DNA from: an uncultured Lysobacteraceae bacterium | GTDB lineage: Bacteria; Pseudomonadota; Gammaproteobacteria; Xanthomonadales; Xanthomonadaceae | Reading direction: 5' to 3' | NCBI GenBank assembly: GCA_936911875.1 | Contig: CAKZGB010000012.1 | Span: 1 to 64,000 of the forward strand | DNA length: 64,000 bases | Shown: in pieces, positions 31,851 through 40,359 of the stretch | How positions within the stretch are numbered: position 1 is the first letter of the stretch | Layout: the number at the start of each line of letters is the position of its first letter | Program-made: the position numbers and the translations under genes | The notes under the pieces: model-generated | The model's input: the letters and a program-made list of their open reading frames with translations, nothing else | What the model was told of the DNA's origin: nothing | The model's database searches: none

Positions 31851-34351
31851 CAGAATGTCCAGGTCAGGCCAAGCTTGTAGGTGCGGCCATACTCTTCGAA
31901 CTGGGCGTTGTACTGCTTACGGAACTGGTAGGTGTAATAGGGCACATCCGTCAGATTACTCGCTTGGAACGCCAACTGCAGCGCCGGCGTAATGCGGTAC
32001 TTGACGCTCAGATCGACAAAGGTCTGCGCATCGTTGAACAGATCCTTGGTGGCATCGGTGGCGTGCATTTCATACAGATAGCCCGACTTGTAGTTCGCAG
32101 CCAAGCGGATGCTCAGTGCATCGTTTTCCCAGCCCAGGGTCAGGTTGCCCACTTGTTCGGACTGATTCGGCAGCTGCACGGTTTCGGTGACGCCATCGCG
32201 CACAATGTCCGCATCGGAATGCGTGTAGGTGTAGTTGGCATTGATCAGGAAGTTGCCGGCAAACTGACGCGAGAAGCCCAGCTCAATACCCGACAGCGTG
32301 GCGCGCTCGCCGTTGCGATAGGTTTCAGCCTCGTCGTAGTTTTCCCAGCGACCCGGCGTGCCGGCCAGCTCGGTGCGGTATGCAAAATCCTTGATGCGCT
32401 TGTAGAAGGCATGGGCCGACACCAGGCCGACTTCGCCTGCGTAATGTTCAATGCCAAAGTCGAGATTGGTCGCGTGCAGCGGCTTGAGATCCGGGTTGCC
32501 GTACTTCGCTTCTTCACCGTCGTCCTCGTAGCTCGGGGAGATCTGGCTAAAGGTCGGACGTACAACGGTTTGCGTGATGCCACCGCGCAGCAGGGTGCGG
32601 TCGGCCAGTCGGTAGATGGCCTGCAGGTTCGGCAAGGTGTGGTTGTACGACTTGCGGATCGACACGGGTACGTAATCGCCGTCTTCGATGCCGGTGCCTA
32701 CCAGACCCAACTTGGTGCGCTCATGACGCACGCCGCCGATCACGCGCAGATTGCCGCGCTCGTATTTGTCCATGACATACAGCGCGTCGATGTCTTCATC
32801 CACAATGTAGTCGTCGATGGTCGAACCGTCTTCGTCAAAGTTATCGTCGCTGATCAGACCTTGTGCAATGCCCACCAGCTTGGTGGCATCCATGTGATGG
32901 CCAAAGCTGCCCATGCGGAAATCGATTGGGCGGGTGGTCATGTAATCGGCGAGATTGGTGGACAGCTTGCCCAGATCGTCGATGGCCCACAGGTCCACAT
33001 CGCTGATCTTGTGGCGACGGGTCGACTTGGCGCCGAATTTGATCATGTTGGTGCCTTCGGCCAGAGCAAAATGCTTGGCAAAGTCCAGGCGGCCGGTGTG
33101 CATGCGGTCCTTGTGGTGCGAGTGTTCCCACTCGATCTCGTCGAGTTCGAAGTTGCGGTAGTCATCCACTTCGGCCGGGCGGTGCGGGATCAGCTCCTTG
33201 GTGCCGGTGTAGCTGAAGCCGTCGTATTCGTCTTCGCCTTCGAACACGCCGCCGGCGATGCCCGTGGTTTCTTCGTCTGCATAGCTGCTGCCGAACTGTC
33301 CGCTCACGGTCCAGTCGCCCAGTTCCTGGCTGCCGCCCAGCACGATGCTACGCAGGTTCTGATTCTGGTCGCGGCTCTTGAGTTCGCGTTCGGCCTCAAT
33401 GGTGCCGGTATCACCCGGCATCATCGGATCTTCGAACTTGTACTTGGCCGAGTCACGGTCTTCATGGTCGTCAAACTTGGTGGCCACGGTGCGCACGTAA
33501 TACTTGCCACCCGCATTCGGATGGAAGTCCAGGTTCAGACCGACGCCGGCGCGCTTGCGCGTGATCATGTAATCGCGCTGCTCAAATTCGTTGAGGCCTT
33601 CGAGCTCGCCGTCATCCCAATCCCACTCGCCGCCGTTCTCTACGTTATCGGAGCCGAGCTTGCGGTCCTGATAGCTTGCAGCCACGGCGATGCCGAACTG
33701 TTCCTGGCCGGCCGGACCGCCAAAGCGATGCGTAAAGGCACCCGACATTTTCGGGCTGGTTTTACCGACCAATTCGTTGTGGTTGGCTTCCACCGATACG
33801 GTACGCAGTTGCTTGCGACGGTCGAAGGCACTCAAGGTTTCCACTTCAATCGTGGCACCGAGTGAGTTGGCATCCATATCCGGCGTCAGCGTCTTGACCA
33901 CCGACAGCGACTCGATCAGTTCCGATGGCAGCACGTCCATCGCCACAGCGCGACGGCCGCTCTCGGGTGCCGGCAGGGTCGCACCGTTGATGGTGACGGC
34001 ATTCATGTCCGGCGCCATACCGCGCACGGTGACGAAACGGCCTTCGCCCTGATCGCGCTCGACCGACACGCCGCTGAGACGTTGCAGTGCTTCGGCTGCA
34101 TTCTCATCGGGCAGTTGGCCGATGTCATTGGCATGCGCCACGCTCTCGGTACGATCGGAGTCTTCCTGCTTGCGCAGTGCGCGGTTCAACTGACCGACCT
34201 GGCCGCTGACCAGCACATAGCCGACAGTCGTCACATCGTCCGCGGCGGCCGATGCGGCCGGTGCAGCAGTTTGTGCAAAGGCAACCGGCGCCATGCAGGT
34301 GCTCAGTGCAACAGCAAGCAGGGATCGGCGGGGCAGGGTACGCAAAGGCAT
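31850..34351 (-). CDS. TonB-dependent outer-membrane receptor
   Basis: This 833-residue TonB-dependent receptor has a signal peptide (cleavage after APVAFAQ, about residue 27). Its plug domain contains DNAEAL-type segments (DIGQLPDENAAEALQRLSGVS, VTVRGMAPDMNAVTINGATL, LTPDMDANSLGATIEVET). A large barrel ends in GRTYKLGLTWTF, with the usual terminal Phe. The plug style is that of FecA/CirA-like carbohydrate- or substrate-type receptors common in xanthomonads and caulobacters. Coupling to a phytase implies uptake of phytate, inositol phosphates or a related chelate; this is inference. The gene is divergent from the GGDEF/AraC pair. Confidence 0.93.
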   Translation of the reverse strand: MPLRTLPRRSLLAVALSTCMAPVAFAQTAAPAASAAADDVTTVGYVLVSGQVGQLNRALRKQEDSDRTESVAHANDIGQLPDENAAEALQRLSGVSVERDQGEGRFVTVRGMAPDMNAVTINGATLPAPESGRRAVAMDVLPSELIESLSVVKTLTPDMDANSLGATIEVETLSAFDRRKQLRTVSVEANHNELVGKTSPKMSGAFTHRFGGPAGQEQFGIAVAASYQDRKLGSDNVENGGEWDWDDGELEGLNEFEQRDYMITRKRAGVGLNLDFHPNAGGKYYVRTVATKFDDHEDRDSAKYKFEDPMMPGDTGTIEAERELKSRDQNQNLRSIVLGGSQELGDWTVSGQFGSSYADEETTGIAGGVFEGEDEYDGFSYTGTKELIPHRPAEVDDYRNFELDEIEWEHSHHKDRMHTGRLDFAKHFALAEGTNMIKFGAKSTRRHKISDVDLWAIDDLGKLSTNLADYMTTRPIDFRMGSFGHHMDATKLVGIAQGLISDDNFDEDGSTIDDYIVDEDIDALYVMDKYERGNLRVIGGVRHERTKLGLVGTGIEDGDYVPVSIRKSYNHTLPNLQAIYRLADRTLLRGGITQTVVRPTFSQISPSYEDDGEEAKYGNPDLKPLHATNLDFGIEHYAGEVGLVSAHAFYKRIKDFAYRTELAGTPGRWENYDEAETYRNGERATLSGIELGFSRQFAGNFLINANYTYTHSDADIVRDGVTETVQLPNQSEQVGNLTLGWENDALSIRLAANYKSGYLYEMHATDATKDLFNDAQTFVDLSVKYRITPALQLAFQASNLTDVPYYTYQFRKQYNAQFEEYGRTYKLGLTWTF

Positions 34352-34481
34352 TGAAGACTCCGGGAAAGGCGAGATAAAAGTGAGTTGCCGTGATTGGCAA
34401 TGGCGTCATCCTCGGGTCCGCGGATTGCGGTTTCATGACTTCGGCGTCATTTGGCGCGGATTGCGTGAGCTAATTTGACCG

Positions 34482-34548
34482 TTGCGACCGATATCGCAAA
34501 TCTACCATTGCATGATCTCGCTTATCCGTTTCTGACACGTCCGTGTCA
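34482..34548. promoter_or_regulatory. Two palindromes in the receptor/GGDEF divergent region
   Basis: TTGCGA-CCGATA-TCGCAA (34482-34499) and TGACACG-TC-CGTGTCA (34533-34548) are perfect inverted repeats. They lie between the divergently transcribed receptor (start 34351) and the GGDEF-like gene (start 34583). They are plausible regulator-binding sites. TTGACC (34475-34480) might be a -35 box for the plus-strand genes, with no strong -10 partner. Confidence 0.4.
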
Positions 34549-34582
34549 TGCGCATTTGCTGAAATGGTTCGCGGAGGATTCC

Positions 34583-35488
34583 ATGTCACTGCATCTCAAA
34601 CCCCATCGCCGTAGCCTTGCGTTGCTGCTGATCACCACCTTGCTGGTTACCGCTGCCACCTGGTACGTCGGCACTCCTAAGTCCGCTGCAGCACTGCATC
34701 GCAATGATCTGTTCGCCGAAGGCGCTTCCGCACTGCTGGTACTAAGCTGGTATCTGCTGGTGTTGGCTGCACGTCCGCGCGGTCGCGTCACGACTGTGCT
34801 TGGCGTCGGGTTAGGCGCTTTATTCCTTGGCCTGTGGACCGATGCGCTCGATGAGCTGGTCGCATTGCCTGCCGGTGGCTGGACCGACTGGCTCGAACCC
34901 TCCGCAAGTTTGCTGGGCCTGTTGACCATCACGGCCGGCATCTATTTGTGGCACCGCGAGCAGTTGGCTTTGAATCATCTGCTCCGCACCCGCGAGTCGG
35001 GCGTGCGGGATCATTTTCAGTTTGATGCGCTGGTGCCGATGCACCGTGCCGCGTATTTCCGCGAGCAGGCGGTGACCGTGATCGCAGAACAGCGCCGCGC
35101 CGGCGAGCCTTGTGCGCTGATTGCGCTGGATATCGTGGCGTTTCATGCCATCAACGCCCGCCATGGCCATGACGAAGGCGATCGCCTCCTCAATCGCGTT
35201 GGCCAGTTGCTGGCACTCAATCTGCGTCCCACGGATTTGGTTTGTCGCGATGCGGGCGATCGTTTCTCAGTGCTCTTGCCCGCGACCGGACGCGAACAGG
35301 CGCAGCGCCTTGCAGCCGATTTAACGCAAGCCATCGAAGCCACTCCGGGGTACACAGCAACGGGCGAGCGTCTCACGCTGCAAGTCCGCACCGCGGTGGT
35401 CATGGTGCCTGCAGAAAGTGACAGCACTAAAATCGCTGATGTGATCGCCTGCTTGCATCGGCGCGCGCCGTCCGTCATCCGGCCGTGA
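34583..35488 (+). CDS. Membrane protein with degenerate GGDEF domain
   Basis: The 301-residue protein has four or five N-terminal membrane segments (about residues 12-140), then a GGDEF-like domain (about 155-300). The signature loop reads CRDAGDRFSVLLP, that is AGDRF in place of GGDEF. Diguanylate cyclase activity is therefore unlikely, and the domain may bind nucleotide or serve as a sensor/partner. Other fold features are kept (ALIALDIVAFHAINARHGHDEGDRLLNRV). The ATG at 34583 follows GGAGG at 34573-34577; codons upstream in frame look non-coding. Its end overlaps the following regulator (GTGA), so the two are coupled. Confidence 0.8.
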   Translation: MSLHLKPHRRSLALLLITTLLVTAATWYVGTPKSAAALHRNDLFAEGASALLVLSWYLLVLAARPRGRVTTVLGVGLGALFLGLWTDALDELVALPAGGWTDWLEPSASLLGLLTITAGIYLWHREQLALNHLLRTRESGVRDHFQFDALVPMHRAAYFREQAVTVIAEQRRAGEPCALIALDIVAFHAINARHGHDEGDRLLNRVGQLLALNLRPTDLVCRDAGDRFSVLLPATGREQAQRLAADLTQAIEATPGYTATGERLTLQVRTAVVMVPAESDSTKIADVIACLHRRAPSVIRP

Positions 35489-36372
35489 CCAAAACGGCAA
35501 CACCCGCGTTATTTGCGGAAACACCCTGCATTTGCGCTGCGGGGTTGCCGGCGACGCTGCTGCAAATGGCCGCGATGCGCGGTCACGATCCGTTGACGCT
35601 GCTCGCAGGTACCGGGCTGTTTGCCGGCGACTGGACCGATCCGCAGCGTCTAATGTCGCCATTGCAGTTCGAGCGGCTGCTGAGCAATCTGGTGCACGCA
35701 CAACACGGTGAAGACATGGCCTTCCTGATCGGTGCGCGTCAGGCTCAAGATGTCAGCGCACCATTGTGGTCGCCGATCGTTTGGCAAGGCGCGGGCGCGA
35801 CCTGGATTGCGTTGGCCGGTGCGCAGCGGGGCGGGGAGTTGCCGGCATGGCAGGCCGAAGCCTTCGCCACCATGATGCGTGAGCGCTTGCGCCCGCTGTT
35901 GCCGGCGGGTACGGGTTTGCAGTTCTATTTTCGTCATGCCATGCCGCGCTATATCGAGCAATATCACGCGCATCTGGGTGAGCACCTGACCTTTGCCGCC
36001 CCTGCAACGCTGATTCGTGCCGATGCGTATGTCGATCCGGCATCGGCACCGGCGACCTCATTTTTATCGCAACTGCGTGCCTTGCTCGACACCGCGCAGC
36101 CCGCGGATCTGCCGACTTGCGCCGAACATTTCGGCTTCAGCGTGGCGACCATGAAACGCCGCCTGCGGGCTCATAGCACTCATTTTCAGCAGCAACTCGA
36201 TGAAGCGCGACGTTTGCAACTGATCCGCGCTGTCACAGTTCTCCGTGCAACGGCCGGCGCGCCGCTGCCCGCAATCTTGCAATCGCCCGCAGATCCTTCG
36301 AACCGCAATCGGGAGCAGCGCCGACTGATTGGACTGACCGCCCCACACTTACGCCATCTGCTGCTGGGATAA
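35485..36372 (+). CDS. AraC-family-like transcriptional regulator with eroded DNA-binding domain
   Basis: The 295-residue protein has an N-terminal arabinose-binding-like domain of the OruR/ArgR AraC subgroup (LPATLLQMAAMRGHDPLTLLAGTGLF; LSNLVHAQHGEDMAFLIGAR) and one helix-turn-helix in LPTCAEHFGFSVATMKRRLR, with the usual HSTHFQQQLDEARR continuation. The second AraC helix-turn-helix, normally ending in a GFSxxSxFxRAFKRW-type motif, is replaced by a shorter Pro/Arg-rich tail (ILQSPADPSNRNREQRRLIG). DNA binding may be altered. The start is GTG, overlapping the GGDEF-like gene by four bases. Position opposite the phytase/receptor genes suggests it regulates them. Confidence 0.78.
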   Translation: MTKTATPALFAETPCICAAGLPATLLQMAAMRGHDPLTLLAGTGLFAGDWTDPQRLMSPLQFERLLSNLVHAQHGEDMAFLIGARQAQDVSAPLWSPIVWQGAGATWIALAGAQRGGELPAWQAEAFATMMRERLRPLLPAGTGLQFYFRHAMPRYIEQYHAHLGEHLTFAAPATLIRADAYVDPASAPATSFLSQLRALLDTAQPADLPTCAEHFGFSVATMKRRLRAHSTHFQQQLDEARRLQLIRAVTVLRATAGAPLPAILQSPADPSNRNREQRRLIGLTAPHLRHLLLG

Positions 36373-36422
36373 GCACAGGGCCGCAAACGCCGGTGAAACG
36401 CGATGTTTCCGCCCGGACTGGT

Positions 36423-36428
36423 TAAAAT
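36423..36428 (+). promoter_or_regulatory. Candidate -10 box for yebC-ruvCA
   Basis: TAAAAT in the context GGTTAAAATAGCG lies 28 bases before the yebC ATG, leaving room for GAGGA (36443-36447) as ribosome-binding site. No strong -35 match is seen. Confidence 0.4.
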
Positions 36429-36456
36429 AGCGCCATAGCAACGAGGAATTTTGTGT

Positions 36457-37200
36457 ATGGCCGGCCACAGTAAATGGGCAAATATCCAGCACCGCAAAGG
36501 CGCGCAAGACGCCAAGCGCGGCAAGATCTTTACCAAGCTGATTCGTGAGATCAGTGTCGCAGCGCGCACCGGCGGCGGTGACGTGGCCAACAATCCGCGC
36601 TTGCGTACGGCCATCGACAAGGCCTTGAGCAACAACATGAAAAAGGATTCCATCGAGACGGCCATCAAAAAGGCCACCGGTGCTCTCGATGGGGTGCAGT
36701 ACGAAGAGATCCGCTACGAGGGTTACGCCCCCGGCGGCGTCGCGGTGATCGTGGACTGTCTGACCGACAATCGCGTGCGGACCGTGGCCGATGTGCGCCA
36801 CGCCTTTAGTAAGTTCGGTGGCAACTTGGGTACTGACGGATCGGTGGCTTACATGTTTAAGGAGCTGGGCGTGCTGAGTTTTGCGCCCGGCGCTGCCGAT
36901 GAGGAAGCACTGACCGAGGCCGCCATCGAAGCCGGCGCCGATGATATCCAAGTCGATGACGAGGACAAGTCCATCGAAGTGATCACCTCGTCTGCGCAGT
37001 TCAATGACGTCAAAGATGCCTTAATTGCAGCGGGTTTTACGCCGGACAACGCTGAGCTGACCGAGCGCGCTGACAGCGACATTGCGGTCACGGGCGATGT
37101 GGCCACGCAAGTCGTTAAGCTGATCGACTGGCTCGAAGATCTCGACGACGTGCAGGATGTGTATCACAACGCCGAAATTGATGAGGCCGCGTACGCGTGA
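36457..37200 (+). CDS. yebC: YebC/PmpR family protein (TACO1-like)
   Basis: YebC-family proteins bind ribosomes or DNA; bacterial members have been described both as transcription regulators and as translation factors helping proline-rich stretches. The 247-residue protein has the invariant start AGHSKWANIQHRKGAQDAKR, the segment EEIRYEGYAPGGVAVIVDC and the acidic C-terminal domain. The ATG at 36457 has GAGGA nine bases upstream; a TTG two codons earlier is less likely. It is in its usual place before ruvC. Confidence 0.96.
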   Translation: MAGHSKWANIQHRKGAQDAKRGKIFTKLIREISVAARTGGGDVANNPRLRTAIDKALSNNMKKDSIETAIKKATGALDGVQYEEIRYEGYAPGGVAVIVDCLTDNRVRTVADVRHAFSKFGGNLGTDGSVAYMFKELGVLSFAPGAADEEALTEAAIEAGADDIQVDDEDKSIEVITSSAQFNDVKDALIAAGFTPDNAELTERADSDIAVTGDVATQVVKLIDWLEDLDDVQDVYHNAEIDEAAYA

Positions 37201-37239
37201 TGCCAAGGCGGCGCGCAGGCGTCGCCACTGGCAAGGCGC

Positions 37240-37245
37240 TACACT
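37240..37245 (+). promoter_or_regulatory. Candidate -10 box close to the ruvC start
   Basis: TACACT ends six bases before the ruvC ATG, so a transcript starting at the usual distance would be leaderless. No Shine-Dalgarno sequence precedes the ATG, and the -35 region is weak. Confidence 0.3.
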
Positions 37246-37251
37246 CACGGC

Positions 37252-37776
37252 ATGCGCATTCTAGGAATTGACCCGGGCTCACAACGCACCGGCATCGGCA
37301 TCGTCGAGTTGGAGCGCAACGGGCAGTCGCGGTTCGTGCATTGCGAAACCATCAACCTGCTCGGTGCGGGCGAATTTGCCGATCGGCTCGGCAAACTCTG
37401 CGATGAACTCGATCGCGTCATTGAACAATGGCAGCCCGAGAGTGTCGCCATCGAAACGGTGTTTCTCAATAAATCCGTGAGCTCGGCGCTGAAGCTAGGG
37501 CACGCGCGCGGTGCGGCAATGGCAACTGTAGTGCGCCGACGCCTGCCGATGGCCGAATACGCCCCGCGTCTGGTGAAACAGGCGCTGGTCGGTAAAGGTT
37601 CGGCCGATAAAGATCAGGTGCAGCACATGGTCCGCCTTCTATTAGGTCTGGGGCATAATCCCTTGCCGCCCGATGCCGCCGATGCGCTGGCCATTGCGCT
37701 GACCCATGCCCACATGCAACATTCGCAGCTAGTGACCGGTGTGCAACAGCGGGACTGGCGCAGAGGTAAACAATGA
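37252..37776 (+). CDS. ruvC: Holliday junction endodeoxyribonuclease RuvC
   Basis: RuvC cuts Holliday junctions symmetrically after RuvAB branch migration. The 174-residue length is normal. Catalytic acidic residues are visible in ILGIDPGSQRTG (Asp near 7), AIETVFLNKS (Glu near 66) and PPDAADALAIALTHAH (the Asp pair near 140). Its stop overlaps the ruvA start (ATGA). Confidence 0.97.
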   Translation: MRILGIDPGSQRTGIGIVELERNGQSRFVHCETINLLGAGEFADRLGKLCDELDRVIEQWQPESVAIETVFLNKSVSSALKLGHARGAAMATVVRRRLPMAEYAPRLVKQALVGKGSADKDQVQHMVRLLLGLGHNPLPPDAADALAIALTHAHMQHSQLVTGVQQRDWRRGKQ

Positions 37777-38366
37777 TCGGACGACTCACCGGCACGTTAG
37801 TGCTCAAACAACCGCCATGGCTCATTGTCGACGTGCACGGCGTCGGCTACGAACTCGAAGCGCCCATGAGCACCATCTACGATCTGCCCGAACTGGGGCA
37901 ACAGGTGACGCTGTTCACGCACTATGCGCAAAAAGAGGATGCGGTAAATCTTTACGGCTTCCTGCGCGAGGATGAGCGCCGCATGTTCCGCGAGGTGCAA
38001 AAGGTCAGCGGCATCGGGGCCAAGATCGCATTGGCCTTGCTCAGCTCGGTCAGCGCCGCGGAATTTGCCGCCATGATCCATCACGGCGATGTCACCGCGT
38101 TGACGCGCGTGCCGGGTATCGGAAAAAAGACCGCCGAGCGTATGGTGCTGGAATTACGCGATCGCACGGCGCAATTGACCGGCTCCGATGACCCATTAAT
38201 CCGCGCCCCGGGCACCCCGGGCGACCCCATGGCCGATGCCGTGACAGCCTTGCAACAGCTGGGTTACAAGCCCGCCGAGGCCGCCAAAATGGCCAAATCC
38301 GCGGCCGCAGAGGGTGACGATGTCGCCACCATCATCCGAAAAGCGTTACAGTTCGCACTTCGGTAA
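37773..38366 (+). CDS. ruvA: Holliday junction branch migration protein RuvA
   Basis: RuvA tetramers bind the four-way junction and load the RuvB motors. The 197-residue protein begins MIGRLTGTLVLKQPPWLIVD (OB fold), has helix-hairpin-helix motifs VSGIGAKIALALLS and VPGIGKKTAERMVLELRD, and ends with the RuvB-binding domain III (AVTALQQLGYKPAEAAKMA). kup intervenes before ruvB, an order I recall from xanthomonads. Confidence 0.97.
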   Translation: MIGRLTGTLVLKQPPWLIVDVHGVGYELEAPMSTIYDLPELGQQVTLFTHYAQKEDAVNLYGFLREDERRMFREVQKVSGIGAKIALALLSSVSAAEFAAMIHHGDVTALTRVPGIGKKTAERMVLELRDRTAQLTGSDDPLIRAPGTPGDPMADAVTALQQLGYKPAEAAKMAKSAAAEGDDVATIIRKALQFALR

Positions 38367-38405
38367 TTGCATTCGACTCGGCCTTCGGGCCCTTCAATCC
38401 GCATC

Positions 38406-40322
38406 ATGAACTCATCCAATACCAGTCTGGCGGGCCAGTCCGGCCATTCGCACCATGCCCAAGGTGGCTTGGCTGCCCTGATGGTCGGCGCCATCGGTGT
38501 CGTCTTTGGCGACATCGGTACCAGCCCGCTGTACACCCTGAAAGAGGCGTTCTCGCCGCACTATCATCTGGTCCCCGATCACGACACCGTGTTGGGACTA
38601 CTGTCGATGGTGTTCTGGTCGATGATGATCGTGGTCTCCATCAAGTACGTCGCCATCATCATGCGCGCCGACAACGATGGCGAAGGCGGCATCATGGCGT
38701 TGATGACGCTGGCCAAGCGATCGCTACCGCGCGACAGTCGCTCTGCCTACATCGTCGGTCTGCTCGGTATTTTCGGTGCCTCGTTGTTCTTTGGCGACAG
38801 CATGATCACGCCTGCAATTTCCGTGCTGTCCGCATTCGAAGGCCTCAAGGTCGCCGCACCGCAGCTTGAGACCTTTATCGTCCCCGGTGCGTTGCTGCTG
38901 CTGGTGGCGCTGTTCGTGACGCAACGCTTCGGTACTGAAAAAGTCGGCAAGGTGTTCGGGCCGATCATGATCTTGTGGTTCCTGGCGCTGGCAGCGATCG
39001 GCATCATGAACATCATGCACAACCCGCATGTGCTCCATGCACTCAATCCGTATTGGGGCCTGCAGTTCTCGGCCAAACATTTCTTTGAAGCCATCTTTGT
39101 GCTCGGCGCCGTGGTGCTGTCGGTTACCGGTGGTGAGGCGCTGTACGCCGATATGGGTCACTTCGGAGCCCGGCCCATCCGCCATTCCTGGTACTACTTT
39201 GTGCTGCCGTGCCTGGTGTTGAACTACATGGGGCAGGGCGCTTTGCTGCTCAAAGATCCCACCGCCGTCGACAACCCCTTCTACAAGGCCGTGCCGGAGT
39301 GGGCGCTGTTCCCGATGATTGCGCTGGCCACCTGCGCCACGGTGATCGCATCGCAAGCGGTCATTACCGGTGCGTTCTCGGTGGCCCGTCAGGCCATGCA
39401 GCTGGGCTACGTGCCGCGCATGCGCATTCAGCACACCTCCAAGGACACCATCGGTCAGATTTATATTCCGGCCATCAACTGGATGCTGATGATTGCGGTG
39501 ATCCTGCTGGTGCTGACTTTCCGCAGTTCGAGCGGTCTGGCCTCGGCCTACGGCGTGTCCGTGTCGGGCACCATGCTGATCGATACCCTGCTGCTGGCCA
39601 TCGTGGCACGCGCTTCGTGGGGCAAGCTTAAGTACATCGTGCTGCCATTGTGCGCATTGTTCTTAGTGGTCGATGTCTCGTTCCTGGTCGCCAACGGTGT
39701 CAAGTTCTTTGACGGCGCCTGGGTGCCGGTGGCCATCGGCATCACCATCTTTACCTTCCTGCGCACGTGGCGTCGCGGTCGCGAGCTGCTGTCGGGCGAG
39801 ATCCAGAAAGAGGGTATCCAGCTCGATGTGTTCCTGCCCGGCCTGATGCTGTCGCCGCCGACACGCGTGCCCGGTACCGCCATCTTTATGACTGCGCAGC
39901 GTGGCGTGGTACCGCATGCACTGCTGCACAACCTCAAGCACAACAAGGTGCTGCACGATCGCAACATCTTTTTGACCGTCGAAACACTGACCGTACCGTT
40001 CCTGGACAATCGCGCCCGCGCCAAGGTCGATGAGATTGCGGACAACTTCTATCGTGTTGTCTTGCGTTTTGGCTTTATGGAAACGCCGGACGTGCCGCAA
40101 GCCCTGATGCGCCTTGCCGACTGCAGCAGCATCTGCGTGGATCCGATGGACACCACGTATTTCGCCAGCCGCGAAACCATCGAGGCCTCGCGTCACAAGG
40201 GCATGTCGTTCTGGCGCGATAAGTTGTTCATGGTCATGCACCGCAATGCGGCGCCGGCTACGTCCTTCTTCCGCATTCCGGGCAACCGACTGGTCGAACT
40301 GGGATCTACCGTTCAGATCTGA
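38406..40322 (+). CDS. kup: Low-affinity potassium uptake protein Kup
   Basis: Kup (Trk-D) proteins are K+:H+ symporters of the inner membrane. The 638-residue protein has about 12 helices and the family-specific blocks GAIGVVFGDIGTSPLYTLKE, DNDGEGGIMALMTLA, FFGDSMITPAISVLSA, TGGEALYADMGHFG and the C-terminal cytosolic domain. The ATG at 38406 is preferred to a TTG at 38367, which adds 13 non-family residues. The 39-base gap after ruvA holds a small GGCC-TTCG-GGCC hairpin. ruvB follows after 37 bases. Confidence 0.95.
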   Translation: MNSSNTSLAGQSGHSHHAQGGLAALMVGAIGVVFGDIGTSPLYTLKEAFSPHYHLVPDHDTVLGLLSMVFWSMMIVVSIKYVAIIMRADNDGEGGIMALMTLAKRSLPRDSRSAYIVGLLGIFGASLFFGDSMITPAISVLSAFEGLKVAAPQLETFIVPGALLLLVALFVTQRFGTEKVGKVFGPIMILWFLALAAIGIMNIMHNPHVLHALNPYWGLQFSAKHFFEAIFVLGAVVLSVTGGEALYADMGHFGARPIRHSWYYFVLPCLVLNYMGQGALLLKDPTAVDNPFYKAVPEWALFPMIALATCATVIASQAVITGAFSVARQAMQLGYVPRMRIQHTSKDTIGQIYIPAINWMLMIAVILLVLTFRSSSGLASAYGVSVSGTMLIDTLLLAIVARASWGKLKYIVLPLCALFLVVDVSFLVANGVKFFDGAWVPVAIGITIFTFLRTWRRGRELLSGEIQKEGIQLDVFLPGLMLSPPTRVPGTAIFMTAQRGVVPHALLHNLKHNKVLHDRNIFLTVETLTVPFLDNRARAKVDEIADNFYRVVLRFGFMETPDVPQALMRLADCSSICVDPMDTTYFASRETIEASRHKGMSFWRDKLFMVMHRNAAPATSFFRIPGNRLVELGSTVQI

Positions 40323-40359
40323 GGTCGAAATCCGTGACGCTTTCTGCGACACTGATTGC

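Noticed and set aside
31964..33865. 633-codon plus-strand frame opposite the TonB-dependent receptor
   Set aside because: The minus-strand receptor has a signal peptide, plug motifs and barrel ending; the plus-strand frame is an antisense shadow.
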